A stretch of DNA of 64,000 bases. Origin: Gammaproteobacteria bacterium. Lineage in GTDB: Bacteria; Pseudomonadota; Gammaproteobacteria; Pseudomonadales; Azotimanducaceae_A. Numbering within the stretch: position 1 is the first letter of the stretch; the number at the start of each line of letters is the position of its first letter. The translations under genes were made by a program, and so were the position numbers. Below, one piece after another: positions 38,869-48,026 of this stretch. The notes under the pieces are model-generated. The model worked only from the letters and a program-made list of their open reading frames with translations, was not told where the DNA came from and made no database searches. The stretch spans positions 109,198 through 173,197 of the forward strand of contig DUAT01000139.1 of assembly GCA_012960755.1 (NCBI GenBank), in the 5' to 3' direction.

Positions 38869-40369
38869 CGGGATCCTCCTCGGCCTCGCCACGGTACTCA
38901 CCCTGCACAACCTGATGCTGGTGCTGATTGGATGTGCTGTGGGAACTTTGATCGGCATGCTCCCCGGTCTGGGTCCAATTTCAGCTATCGCCCTGATGAT
39001 ACCTGTGACCTACGGTTTTGAACCAGCCAGTGGGATGATCCTGTTGGCTGGCGTTTACTATGGTGCAATATTCGGCGGTTCAACCTCATCGATACTCATA
39101 AACGCTCCGGGCGTTGCAGGGACAGTTGCCACGGCGTTTGATGGGTATCCCCTGACTAAAAAGGGTCAGGCGGGCAAAGCCCTGGCAATTGCGGCCTACG
39201 CCTCATTTGCCGGGGGAACGTTAGCGGCGGTAATGTTGGTCCTGCTGGCACCGTTTCTGGCTGAGTTGTCCCTGGGATTCCATTCCGCAGATTACTTTAT
39301 CCTGATGTTGCTGGGGTTGAGCCTGGTGTCCGCATTTTCCGCAGAAGGCGAGTATCTCAAAGCCTTGTTGATGACATGTTTTGGACTGATGCTATCAACG
39401 GTGGGTACCGACTTATCGGCCGGGGTGCAACGTTTTACATTTGGGCGCATGGACCTCATTGATGGCATCAGTTTCCTGCTACTCGCCATGGCAACCTTCG
39501 CGCTTGCCGAGGCGATCTTGATGATCTTGCGTCCGGCGGTCGAAGAATCCTCACCAATGCCGCAAACATCAGCGCTTAGGCTCTCGCGGGAAGAGTCCAT
39601 AGCCATCGCACCTGCGATCGGCCGTTCCTCGGTACTGGGGTTCCTTGTTGGCACACTACCGGGTGCAGGAGCCACTATTGCATCATTTCTCGCTTACGGT
39701 ATGGAAAGAAACCTGTCTAATGAGAATGAAAAACAAGAGTTTGGCAAAGGAAGTCTACGCGGTCTGGCTGCACCGGAATCGGCCAATAACGCCGCCTGCA
39801 CGGGTTCCTTTGTGCCGTTGTTGACACTGGGCATCCCTGGATCCGGGACAACGGCGGTCTTGCTGGGGGCTCTGATAGCATATGGCATCCAGCCTGGACC
39901 CCGTCTCTTTATTGACGAGCCTCAGATATTCTGGTCCGTTATTATTTCAATGTATTTTGGCAATCTGGTCCTGTTGGTGCTTAACCTGCCACTCATCCCT
40001 TACATTGCCCGACTGTTGCTGATTCCAAAACCTTACCTGATACCGATCATCATGTTTTTCACCATCATGGGTGTGTATCTGGTCTCGTTTAATACATTCG
40101 ATATTCAGCTGATGCTGTTTGTTGCTATCTGTGCTGTTCTACTTCGACTGCTGGAATTTCCGATGGCACCCCTGTTGCTCGGCTTTATTCTTGGGGGCAT
40201 GCTCGAGGACAATCTAAGACGAGCAATAACCCTCAGTGATGGGCAAATTGATTTTCTCTGGCAACGCCCAGTAACGGTGATTCTTGTCGCTTTAACCCTG
40301 TTGGTGTTGTTTTCACCGCTGATTCGATTAGTATTTGCCAACAAATCGTTGACCAGGAAATCGACATAG
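38861..40369 (+). CDS. Tripartite tricarboxylate transporter permease TctA
   Basis: Large permease subunit of 502 residues with about twelve helices. Diagnostic TctA segments are GTLIGMLPGLGPISAIALMIP, YYGAIFGGSTSSILINAPG, AAPESANNAACTGSFVPLL and GIPGSGTTAVLLGALIAYG. TTG 38861 is the start: GGGGAG (38848-38853) lies seven bases upstream, and the start overlaps the tctB stop. It is the last gene of the lactonase-tctC-tctB-tctA operon. Confidence 0.95.
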   Translation: MLDGILLGLATVLTLHNLMLVLIGCAVGTLIGMLPGLGPISAIALMIPVTYGFEPASGMILLAGVYYGAIFGGSTSSILINAPGVAGTVATAFDGYPLTKKGQAGKALAIAAYASFAGGTLAAVMLVLLAPFLAELSLGFHSADYFILMLLGLSLVSAFSAEGEYLKALLMTCFGLMLSTVGTDLSAGVQRFTFGRMDLIDGISFLLLAMATFALAEAILMILRPAVEESSPMPQTSALRLSREESIAIAPAIGRSSVLGFLVGTLPGAGATIASFLAYGMERNLSNENEKQEFGKGSLRGLAAPESANNAACTGSFVPLLTLGIPGSGTTAVLLGALIAYGIQPGPRLFIDEPQIFWSVIISMYFGNLVLLVLNLPLIPYIARLLLIPKPYLIPIIMFFTIMGVYLVSFNTFDIQLMLFVAICAVLLRLLEFPMAPLLLGFILGGMLEDNLRRAITLSDGQIDFLWQRPVTVILVALTLLVLFSPLIRLVFANKSLTRKST

Positions 40370-40440
40370 GTTGCCACGCCTGGTCTTTCGATGTAATGTG
40401 ACGCATCAAATCAAACCAATCCGAAAAGGAGGCTTTACCC

Positions 40441-40494
40441 ATGATTGTCATTTTGTTAAACGAGCGCTCCCGGATGGATCACCGCGAGAAGTAA
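40441..40494 (+). CDS. Possible 17-residue ORF with strong ribosome site
   Basis: AAAAGGAGGC (40425-40433 area) lies seven bases before ATG 40441, which opens MIVILLNERSRMDHREK and ends with TAA at 40494. It sits in the 217-bp gap between tctA and rsgA. No family is recognised; it may be a leader peptide or chance. Confidence 0.3.
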   Translation: MIVILLNERSRMDHREK

Positions 40495-40586
40495 GACCTG
40501 CCTGAAACTTTGTTTCCCGGTAATTCGACGCAGAGCGCAATGAGCCATTGCACTTACAAACCTCTTGTTAAGGAAGTTATATTGCG

Positions 40587-41777
40587 TTGAAAACTATCAA
40601 TCAGAATACATCGAACCCGGATTCAATGACCGATTCTTCACCAGCTGAAGTGTTGTCAGAGAAACCTGCCTTGGAGCAACGTTCACTTAAGCAACTCTCT
40701 CTCAAGCAATTGGGTTGGACCAAATTTTTTCAAAAACAACTCGAAGCGGGCAGCCAACTCGTCCCTGCGAGGGTCATACGTCAGGATCTGAATCGATATC
40801 ACCTGATCAGTGAATCCGGGCAATTGATTGGAATTTTACCCGGTCGAACCCGACACGACACAAGCTCAAAAGCCGAGTTACCCACCGTGGGTGACTGGGT
40901 CCTCGTCACTCCCGCTGCTCACCCGGAACAAGAGCAGGATCAGGACCAGGTAGTCATACACAAAACACTGGAACGCGCGAGTAAGTTTAGTCGCAAAGAA
41001 GCCGGTGACAGATTTGATGAACAAGTCGTTGCCGCCAACATAAATACTGTTTTCATCGTCACAGGGCTGGATGACAACTTTAATCCCGGTCGAATCGAGC
41101 GCTATCTGCTGCTGGCCTGGAGCAGCGGCGCCAGTCCGGTTATCGTCCTTAATAAAACAGATCTGTGTGATGACCTGGAGGAAAAGATCGAACAGATCAA
41201 TACGATTGCCATTGGAACCCCCGTCCATGCCATATCTGCACTTAACAACAATGGTGTAGAGAGGTTAAGGGCTTATGTACTTGAAGGGAGCACCGCTGCA
41301 GTGCTGGGATCCTCCGGTGTGGGTAAATCAACTATAATCAACCTTTTGCTGGGCTATGAGCACTTTAAAACCAGTGATGTCAGAGAAGCCGACAGCCGGG
41401 GTCGACATACCACAACCCACAGGGAGCTCTGTGTCATCGAAGGTGGCGGTCTCATCATTGACACACCAGGGATGCGGGAAATCCAGTTCTGGGCAGACGA
41501 ACAGGCGCTATACTCAAGCTTTGAAGACATTGAGACCTTCGCAAAGGATTGTCGATTTAACGATTGCACTCACAAGTCAGAGCCTGGTTGTGCGATCCAA
41601 ATTGCTATCGAGGAAGGAAATCTTGAGCAGAATCGGCTCGATAGCTTCGGTAAATTCCAGCGAGAGCTTTCTCATTTTGCTGAAAAGTTTGATGCCAGCC
41701 TGCGATCAAAAAAGAAAAACCAGCGAAAAAAATTCGCCAAGAGCATCCGACACCGACCGACCAAGCGTGACGCTTAG
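40587..41777 (+). CDS. rsgA: Ribosome small subunit-dependent GTPase A (RsgA)
   Basis: Circularly permuted GTPase acting in late 30S assembly, about 396 residues. An OB-fold domain (RVIRQDLNRYHLISESGQ) is followed by G4 VLNKTD, then G1 LGSSGVGKSTIINLLLG, G3 DTPGMREIQ, and a zinc-binding tail (CRFNDCTHKSEPGCAI). TTG 40587 follows AAGGA at 12 bases; ATG 40626 is an alternative. The N-terminus has a two-copy 15-bp repeat encoding SLKQL-SLKQL. The C-terminus is strongly basic. Confidence 0.94.
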   Translation: MKTINQNTSNPDSMTDSSPAEVLSEKPALEQRSLKQLSLKQLGWTKFFQKQLEAGSQLVPARVIRQDLNRYHLISESGQLIGILPGRTRHDTSSKAELPTVGDWVLVTPAAHPEQEQDQDQVVIHKTLERASKFSRKEAGDRFDEQVVAANINTVFIVTGLDDNFNPGRIERYLLLAWSSGASPVIVLNKTDLCDDLEEKIEQINTIAIGTPVHAISALNNNGVERLRAYVLEGSTAAVLGSSGVGKSTIINLLLGYEHFKTSDVREADSRGRHTTTHRELCVIEGGGLIIDTPGMREIQFWADEQALYSSFEDIETFAKDCRFNDCTHKSEPGCAIQIAIEEGNLEQNRLDSFGKFQRELSHFAEKFDASLRSKKKNQRKKFAKSIRHRPTKRDA

Positions 41778-41814
41778 TACAATCCACTTATTCAGAAATG
41801 TGTAACACGAGGAG

Positions 41815-41847
41815 TTAAAAAAAGGCAGAAAATCTGCCCTTTTTTAA
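41815..41847. terminator. Bidirectional intrinsic terminator between rsgA and the TPR gene
   Basis: GGCAGA (41824-41829) and TCTGCC (41833-41838) form a stem with loop AAA. An A-tract precedes it and a T-tract follows it, so it can terminate rsgA on the plus strand and the TonB operon on the minus strand. Confidence 0.85.
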
Positions 41848-41863
41848 TCTGTGACGAATATCA

Positions 41864-43213
41864 CTAATCGGCTGCGGCCATCTCAGCGAGTGCCTTCAGC
41901 CGTTTCCGCTCACTGACGATATACTTCAACATCTGGCCTGAAGACTTCGCTTTTTTCTTGTCTTTTCTTGCAATGCGGAATGCCTTTGTCGCCGCACTCC
42001 ATTGCTGTTCCTGCATCAGGGAGATACCCATCCAGTAGTTCACATCTTCCGGGTTCTTTAGATCACCCTCTTTCAATGCATTCCGGTAGGATTTTATGGC
42101 TTCCTCGTGGCGATCCTCGGTTGATAATGCCTGTGCCAGTCGAAAGTAGATCTCGCCATCCTCAGCGTAGTCTGTTGCCTCTCGCCATGCATCGATGGCT
42201 TTGGAAAATTCCTGAGCCATGGTGTATGACGTCGCGAGTAAACGTATGTTTTTCTCGTTCTTCTCTATGATGTCTTCATCAAAACCTTTTTCAAGAACCA
42301 CTGTTGCCTCATAAGGTACTTCTGCGTTAAGCAGCCGCTGTGACAGCATAACCAGCTCGATTTCCCTGCCAAACATACCCTGGATGTAGGCGGCGTAGAA
42401 CGCAGACAGGGCTTTATCATCCCATCCTTTTTCGCCGTAAAGTGTTGCGAGATGCATCCAGTACTGTTTCTTCGGATAGGTAAGAATCAACCTTTCAAGA
42501 ACCTTGATGACATTGTCGTCGTCTTTAAGCTCGCTATAGAGGATGACATAGAAATACAACCAGTCTTCCTTCATGGTTTTTTCGGTCTCGATGGCAATTT
42601 CTTCTACTAGCAACGCTTGCGTTAATGCCGTTCTATACTCGCCCATCTGGTAGTATGCGGTCGCTTTAAGATAGGCGACGCCTGCATCGCGGGTTGCGTT
42701 GATAGATTCCCAGTGTTCCATATAAGATATGGATTTGCGGTAGTCTTCCCGCTGGTAGTAAAGGCGAAACAGGGCATTGGAGGCTGATAATTCCATACCG
42801 AGTGATATCTGCATTTGCGGCTGGGCAAGCACCTTCTCATAGGCTCGCAATGTGTTTGGAATGTCTTCGAGGGTATAGTAGGCATACGCCAGGGTATTCC
42901 AGAGCTGTGCTATCTCGTAAGCATTGAGTCGTTTGGGTCTCTCCAGAACTTTTAGCATCATCCTTATAGCTTCTTGCGGGTTTGCCACGACATCCGGTTT
43001 TTCCTCACCCTCAGGCACCGGAACCGCGTCCGGGTCGATCAGCAATTGCGCTTCAGAGATGGTTTTGTAAATTCGTTCCTTCAATGGCGGAACGCGCCTT
43101 TTCTCCGGCTTTTTGTCAGCCGCAAAAATACTGCTGCCAAAGGGGATACCAGTCATCTGCTCGATCACCAGTGGCGCTGTCAAAAGCAGGCTTGCGATAA
43201 TAAGATATCTCAT
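41864..43213 (-). CDS. TPR-repeat protein of the DUF3450-TonB operon
   Basis: 449 residues with a signal peptide, a charged linker (AADKKPEKRRVPPLKERIY) and then about nine tetratricopeptide-like helical pairs (ALFRLYYQREDYRKSISYM, LAQALSTEDRHEEAIKSYRN and others). It is probably periplasmic. As the last gene of the operon it corresponds to the TPR protein found in similar Shewanella and Vibrio clusters, where it may assist TonB function. Confidence 0.85.
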   Translation of the reverse strand: MRYLIIASLLLTAPLVIEQMTGIPFGSSIFAADKKPEKRRVPPLKERIYKTISEAQLLIDPDAVPVPEGEEKPDVVANPQEAIRMMLKVLERPKRLNAYEIAQLWNTLAYAYYTLEDIPNTLRAYEKVLAQPQMQISLGMELSASNALFRLYYQREDYRKSISYMEHWESINATRDAGVAYLKATAYYQMGEYRTALTQALLVEEIAIETEKTMKEDWLYFYVILYSELKDDDNVIKVLERLILTYPKKQYWMHLATLYGEKGWDDKALSAFYAAYIQGMFGREIELVMLSQRLLNAEVPYEATVVLEKGFDEDIIEKNEKNIRLLATSYTMAQEFSKAIDAWREATDYAEDGEIYFRLAQALSTEDRHEEAIKSYRNALKEGDLKNPEDVNYWMGISLMQEQQWSAATKAFRIARKDKKKAKSSGQMLKYIVSERKRLKALAEMAAAD

Positions 43214-43221
43214 TGTCCCTC

Positions 43222-43869
43222 CTAACCTTCTGCCAATTCAAACACGATCCTATTCTGGACACCTGCTGTTTCAACAGGTTCCCCATCGATCACTTTAGGC
43301 TTATATTTAAACTTTAGCGCCGCTCGCGTCGCTGCACTATCAAATACACCATTGGGAGAATCCAAGCACTGTCCGGAAGAGATCGGCTTGGTCCAACCAC
43401 AGTTGGAAACGACAAACACATCTTTCACCGTTCCCTGGGCAGTTACTGTAAATTCGACAATGGACCATCCAGACAGACCCCTGGCGAGTGCCCGACGCGG
43501 ATAAATCGGCTGAACCTTAACAATTGGCAAATACTCGCCGTCACTGATGGCAAATCCACCGCCAGTGATGCTGATATCAGGTCCATCCGAAAGACCCGAC
43601 ATGGAGAAACCGGCGTTGTCGACGGAGACATTCAAATTCATGGGTGGAACGTCAGGGGGTGGCTGATCCGGGGGGGGTGGCTTTTTCGCCTTTCGTTGCT
43701 TGGTTTCTACCTCGTTAGCCTGCTTGACCCGGACAATATCAACAATTCTGCCGATCTTGTCTTCACTGATCGCACTGTCTGCACTATCGATCAGGGCTTG
43801 CATCAGGTAAAACAGCGCGGTGGTGATAAGAACACCGAGTACTGAAGAGAGACTGAACCTTATGACCAT
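43222..43869 (-). CDS. Energy transducer TonB
   Basis: 215-residue TonB. An N-terminal membrane anchor (LSSVLGVLITTALFYLMQAL) is followed by a Lys/Pro-rich spacer (AKKPPPPDQPPPDVPP) and the C-terminal TonB domain (PIYPRRALARGLSGWSIVEF, VSNCG, AALKFKYKPKVIDGEPVETA). It transmits proton-motive force to outer-membrane receptors. It is short, as in TonB2-type proteins, and lies nine bases after exbD. Confidence 0.92.
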   Translation of the reverse strand: MVIRFSLSSVLGVLITTALFYLMQALIDSADSAISEDKIGRIVDIVRVKQANEVETKQRKAKKPPPPDQPPPDVPPMNLNVSVDNAGFSMSGLSDGPDISITGGGFAISDGEYLPIVKVQPIYPRRALARGLSGWSIVEFTVTAQGTVKDVFVVSNCGWTKPISSGQCLDSPNGVFDSAATRAALKFKYKPKVIDGEPVETAGVQNRIVFELAEG

Positions 43870-43877
43870 ACTTCCTC

Positions 43878-44276
43878 CTAATTCTCTTCAGAGGCTATTG
43901 CGATCTGGGTGATACCGATGGCCCTGGCAGCCTCCATAATCGCGAGCACTTTTTCGACTCTAGACTTGCTATCAGCCTGTATGACCAGGCCGCCCTTGGG
44001 ATTCTCCGCGTGAAGACGTTCCATGGTGGGACGCACATTGCGAATATCCACTTTCTTTTTGTCCATCCAGATTGAGCTGTCTTCACCAACCCCGACAAGC
44101 AGCGAGACAGTCTTCTTGGGTTCTGCTGTTTTGGTATCTGGACGATCCACTTCTATCCCCGCTTCCTTGATGAAAGTGGCGGTAACAATGAAGAAAATAA
44201 GCATGATAAACACCACGTCAAGCATCGGCGTTAAATCCGCGACCTTTTCTTCTTCTTTTCTTATTCCTCTGCGCAT
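43878..44276 (-). CDS. ExbD-type biopolymer transport protein
   Basis: 132 residues with one membrane helix near the N-terminus. The conserved proton-path Asp lies in VADLTPMLDVVFIMLIFFIVTATFI (residue about 19). The periplasmic domain carries VIQADSKSRVEKVLAIMEAAR. It works with the two ExbB/TolQ-like proteins encoded upstream. Confidence 0.94.
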   Translation of the reverse strand: MRRGIRKEEEKVADLTPMLDVVFIMLIFFIVTATFIKEAGIEVDRPDTKTAEPKKTVSLLVGVGEDSSIWMDKKKVDIRNVRPTMERLHAENPKGGLVIQADSKSRVEKVLAIMEAARAIGITQIAIASEEN

Positions 44277-44347
44277 TTTTCTTATCTCGATCGATCAACG
44301 TCTCTTATCACAGCGGTCGCCTCAAGCAAATGCAGTCAACCTGTCAA

Positions 44348-44857
44348 CTAATGATCCATTGTTAATGTATCTGCCATAAAGTCAGAATCTATCTGAATCC
44401 TGGAGGTCAGAAATGTATTCGCCAAAACGCCAGATAAGGTCGCGACCATGCCAGACATTGTCGGGATGGTTGCCATCGAGACACCGGCCGCCATGGAGCG
44501 TGCATTGCCACCGGAACTCATGGCTTCAAATACGGTGATCATACCCGTCACCGTACCCAGCAAGCCCAACAAAGGCAGCAACGATATAAGCGTCTTGATA
44601 AAAGGCATATTGGCACTCAGGCTCATGTTGACTTCTGATATCAGGCCTTCCCTGATTCGATGGGCGTTCCATGATTTACGCTCAGTGCGATTGTTCCAAT
44701 AGGAGAGCGCTCTGCCAACTTCCTTGACGTGATCAGTCTGGATGTACCAATAGCGTTCGAATATCAAGGCCCACATGACGAAAGTCGTGGCGGCGATGTA
44801 CCAGAGAACGACACCTCCGGTTTCCATAAACGTCCTTAGCGTAATGACAATTTCCAT
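44348..44857 (-). CDS. MotA/TolQ/ExbB proton channel family protein (short ExbB)
   Basis: 169 residues with three membrane helices. The proton-channel region has TLISLLPLLGLLGTVTGMIT, AMSSGGNARSMAAGVSMATI and GMVATLSGVLANTFLTSR. It lies between the long ExbB and exbD, as in TtpC-type TonB systems. Confidence 0.93.
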   Translation of the reverse strand: MEIVITLRTFMETGGVVLWYIAATTFVMWALIFERYWYIQTDHVKEVGRALSYWNNRTERKSWNAHRIREGLISEVNMSLSANMPFIKTLISLLPLLGLLGTVTGMITVFEAMSSGGNARSMAAGVSMATIPTMSGMVATLSGVLANTFLTSRIQIDSDFMADTLTMDH

Positions 44858-44862
44858 AACGA

Positions 44863-46233
44863 CTACTTACCTTGGCTTTCCGCATGTTCTGCGATCAGGC
44901 CAGCACTTTGCTCATTCAGAATGTGCATCACCATATTACTGCGGGATTGAACAATCGAGTGTAGCAGTACGGTTGGAATGGCGACACAGAGTCCTTCGAC
45001 CGTTGTAATCAGTGCCTGTGAAATACCATTCGCCATGGTCTTTGGATCACCTGCACCGAACAGAGTAATAGCCTGAAAGGTCACGATCATGCCGATAACC
45101 GTACCCAACAGACCCAACAAGGGAGCAACCATCGAAATGATCTTGATGAAGGCTATTCTGGCGTTAATCGCCGGTTGCTCTTTCAGGATCGCCTCGTCCA
45201 GTTTTAACTGAAGTGTCTCGGGATCAACCTCTTTGTTGTCATGATAAACCTTGAGTACCCGACCTAGTGGGTTACCAGAATCCGGGGTTGAGTTCTTGGT
45301 CTGCCTTCTAACTTTCGCGGCAGTAATACTCAGGGTAATAAATCGCTCAAGGGATAACAGTGCAGCAATAATACCCAGCGCAATAATTGTGTATCCGGGT
45401 ATACCACCCTTATCTATTCTTTCCGTAATTGATGGTTTGAACTGCTCCATTACCAGTAGCTGGCCCTTGAGAGGGTCCACTGCAAATGCCACCATGCCGC
45501 TGTTGGCGTCTTGAAGCGCTTTGGTTGTGTTAACGAACCGGTTCGCAGGTTGGGTTGGAAGTTCCTTTATGATCTTATTGTCTATGTCGTAAACAACGTA
45601 CTCGCCGTTACTGACCAGGTTCCAGGAGCCAACCCGAACAATTTGTTGTTCAACCACGTCACCGTTCAACTTGTTAACTTCACCTGTGAAACGGGTTATC
45701 TTGCCGGATTCTGTCATCTCGCGCTGGATCTCAAACCACAAGCGCTCGATCTCTTCAATCGTTGCGAGCTTTGAACTCTTACCCATATCCTGAGCAAATT
45801 GAGATAGCCATTCGGTTCGACCCGGATACTCGGCGCTGACTATCGAGCCTTCAAATACACCCTGGGTATCCCCGCTCACCTGCTGCAACACGCCGAAAAG
45901 CTCACGCAGGGAACCGAGTCTTTTCGACAGGATTTCCTGCAGCGCGGCAATTTCTTTTTCGTTCTTTTCAAATTGATTCTCGAGTCGCTCACTGCGATCC
46001 TCTTCTTGTTTCTGCTGGCGTCTGGCGCTCGTCACCGCTTGTTGTTGTTTTGCTTTGCTGGAGATAAATTCTCTCTCGCGCCTGGCATTGGTATCACGAT
46101 TTATCAGCTTACCTTCTTTCACCATTTGCAATAGTTCGGCAAGACTCTTGGCTTCAATCTTGTCATCGGCTGCCTTGATCGGTGCAGAAAGCACCAGTCC
46201 GAGGGTGGCAATAATCAATACTAGCTTTTTCAT
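44863..46233 (-). CDS. Long MotA/TolQ/ExbB family protein (TtpC-like) with periplasmic coiled-coil domain
   Basis: 456 residues. A signal peptide (APIKAAD) is followed by a charged coiled coil (about residues 40-115), a periplasmic beta domain (about 130-280) and the ExbB core with helices from about 290 (YTIIALGIIAALLSLERFI) and the conserved MVAPLLGLLGTVIGMIVTFQ. The length matches TtpC, the extra ExbB-like component of Vibrio TonB2 systems. Confidence 0.92.
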   Translation of the reverse strand: MKKLVLIIATLGLVLSAPIKAADDKIEAKSLAELLQMVKEGKLINRDTNARREREFISSKAKQQQAVTSARRQQKQEEDRSERLENQFEKNEKEIAALQEILSKRLGSLRELFGVLQQVSGDTQGVFEGSIVSAEYPGRTEWLSQFAQDMGKSSKLATIEEIERLWFEIQREMTESGKITRFTGEVNKLNGDVVEQQIVRVGSWNLVSNGEYVVYDIDNKIIKELPTQPANRFVNTTKALQDANSGMVAFAVDPLKGQLLVMEQFKPSITERIDKGGIPGYTIIALGIIAALLSLERFITLSITAAKVRRQTKNSTPDSGNPLGRVLKVYHDNKEVDPETLQLKLDEAILKEQPAINARIAFIKIISMVAPLLGLLGTVIGMIVTFQAITLFGAGDPKTMANGISQALITTVEGLCVAIPTVLLHSIVQSRSNMVMHILNEQSAGLIAEHAESQGK

Positions 46234-46235
46234 TA

Positions 46236-47009
46236 TTATTCTCCCGGGGCGGCTATGGGTAATGGAAATAACACCATCGATTGGGTCTTACGCGCAATGC
46301 GTAAACCATCCTTGATGCCTGCGGTGTACTCGTCCCCAAGAACTTTCCAGGTGCGTGACTCATTGTCCCATGCGCCACTGATGGCGCTGTCAGGAGTCTG
46401 GAAAACCAGTGACACACGACCCCACTTCAAGACGTCAACCTGACGCTCCTTGCCGTCGAAGTTAATGACGTCGGTGTAGGCTTCTACGGTTGTGCCGTAG
46501 GTATTCTCGACCTGATAAGCCTGCATAACCTGGCTGAATTTTTCAGATACCGAAACATCTGCTCTGTCCAGGGTCTCTTTCAGGAACTCAATTCTTTCAC
46601 GCCGCTCCGCCATCAGAAAGGGGAGATCAAGCTCGACGAATTTCTCAAGATTATTGATCATACGTTCAATTAAAGGCGTTATCTGCCGCTCTACCACAGT
46701 CACATTGTCAATTGACTGGTTGAGCTCGCCCATCTCCCTTTCCTGATTCCTGATCAGACGTTCCTGCTGCTGATTGTAAACACGCAGGCCATCGACAATT
46801 TTCATGACCTGCTTAAATTGAGTTAGCAAATCACGGGTGTCGTCTGTCAGTGAATCAATCTTCATCTGGGACTTGCGGCCATCCACGGTGGTTGTCGCTC
46901 GTGTACCCAAAACTTCGTCCAGGGTCTGGGCAGACACTTGGATACTAACCACAGACATGATGCCGACTGCTAACGCAAACAGCACACGCCTAATCTGATG
47001 TTCTTTCAT
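46236..47009 (-). CDS. DUF3450 family protein
   Basis: 257 residues, secreted (signal peptide MKEHQIRRVLFALAVGIMSV to SAQT). A long coiled coil (about 55-125, MKIVDGLRVYNQQQERLIRN) precedes the conserved MAERRERIEFLKETLDRADV, the YQVENTYGTTVEAY block and a C-terminal beta domain. It is the first gene of the operon, ending two bases before the long exbB. Its role in TonB energy transfer is known only in outline. Confidence 0.9.
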   Translation of the reverse strand: MKEHQIRRVLFALAVGIMSVVSIQVSAQTLDEVLGTRATTTVDGRKSQMKIDSLTDDTRDLLTQFKQVMKIVDGLRVYNQQQERLIRNQEREMGELNQSIDNVTVVERQITPLIERMINNLEKFVELDLPFLMAERRERIEFLKETLDRADVSVSEKFSQVMQAYQVENTYGTTVEAYTDVINFDGKERQVDVLKWGRVSLVFQTPDSAISGAWDNESRTWKVLGDEYTAGIKDGLRIARKTQSMVLFPLPIAAPGE

Positions 47010-47127
47010 GCTGGTACCTACTTGGGATTGTTGCTCTTATATGTTCTGAATGTCTAAGGACTCAACTCATAATTATTATTTATTCTTATTCTTCCTGGTG
47101 CGAGTAAGCCAAGTCGATGACCGCGAC

Positions 47128-47156
47128 AGAATGTAGAAGCCACGCGGTTTTGTCAA
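47128..47156 (-). promoter_or_regulatory. Possible promoter of the DUF3450-TonB operon
   Basis: On the minus strand TTGACA (47156-47151) is followed after 17 bases by CATTCT (47133-47128), a weak -10. The rest of the 320-bp gap (47010-47329) has no gene; it contains an AT-rich tract at 47068-47090 that loosely resembles repeated Fur hexamers. Confidence 0.3.
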
Positions 47157-47329
47157 GCTGACAGGCTGCTATTTTTCACCCGTATTCGCCGCACGGTGAA
47201 CGCTAGAGTCAACAGGCCTATATTCTACTCTGTAAACAACCAATATCCGAGCCGCAGATTTATCTCTCTTTGTAACGAACATTTGATACAGGTTAACGTC
47301 ACGAAACGACTTTTGGGTTAGGTACGAAT

Positions 47330-48001
47330 TTAATTGAGGTGATCGCCAAAAAACGTGAGTGTCCTTTGCAACGCAAATTCTGAAGCGGGTTTATCAAAAC
47401 TGGCTCTATGATCGCAGTTGAAGCCATGGTCCGCTTCATAGATATATATCGCAACTTCAGGATGCGCCTCGGCCACTTTATCAACATCCGACAATGGAAT
47501 GTGAGCATCGAGGTTACCGAAGTGCAGTATGGTCGGTACTTTAGGAACCAGATCGAGGCTACCGGCGATGCCACCGCCGTAGTAGCCAGACACACATTTA
47601 ATTCCATCCAGTTGGCAAGCACACTTCCAGGCCAGGAACCCTCCGAAGCAATAACCAACGACTCCCACATCCCCGTACTGCCCTAGATAGTCAGCTGCTG
47701 CCGCAAGATCGAGGTCTGTCTGTTCGGGTTGCAATTGTTTACGTGCCAAGCCAGCACCCCGGGCAATACCCTCATCATCATATCCCAGCTCAACCCCCTT
47801 CTCAGCCCGATCAAATATCGCAGGTGATATAGCCACATACCCGTTTTCAGCATAACCGTCACAAACTTCCCGGATATGCCCGTTGACACCAAATATCTCC
47901 TGTATCACCAGGACTGCGCCTTTTGCCGTCGTCGATGGTTTTGCGAGATAGGCGTCCAGTTGGAATCCATCCTTGGCATTCAGTTGAATAATCTCTCCCA
48001 T
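47330..48001 (-). CDS. Dienelactone hydrolase family protein
   Basis: Alpha/beta hydrolase of 223 residues. The Cys nucleophile lies in VGVVGYCFGGFLAW, the catalytic Asp region in FGNLDAHIPLSDV and the His in ADHGFNCDHRASF. GAVLVIQEIFGVNGHIREV is a family signature. ATG 48001 follows AGGGG; an upstream in-frame ATG at 48067 lies inside the preceding protease gene. The substrate is unknown. Confidence 0.93.
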   Translation of the reverse strand: MGEIIQLNAKDGFQLDAYLAKPSTTAKGAVLVIQEIFGVNGHIREVCDGYAENGYVAISPAIFDRAEKGVELGYDDEGIARGAGLARKQLQPEQTDLDLAAAADYLGQYGDVGVVGYCFGGFLAWKCACQLDGIKCVSGYYGGGIAGSLDLVPKVPTILHFGNLDAHIPLSDVDKVAEAHPEVAIYIYEADHGFNCDHRASFDKPASEFALQRTLTFFGDHLN

Positions 48002-48026
48002 GGTATTCCCCTTTTTTAGTTTCTTT

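Noticed and set aside
47061..47095. Fur box upstream of the DUF3450 operon
   Set aside because: The AT-rich tract matches NATAAT hexamers only loosely and has no clear inverted unit; too weak to list as a site.
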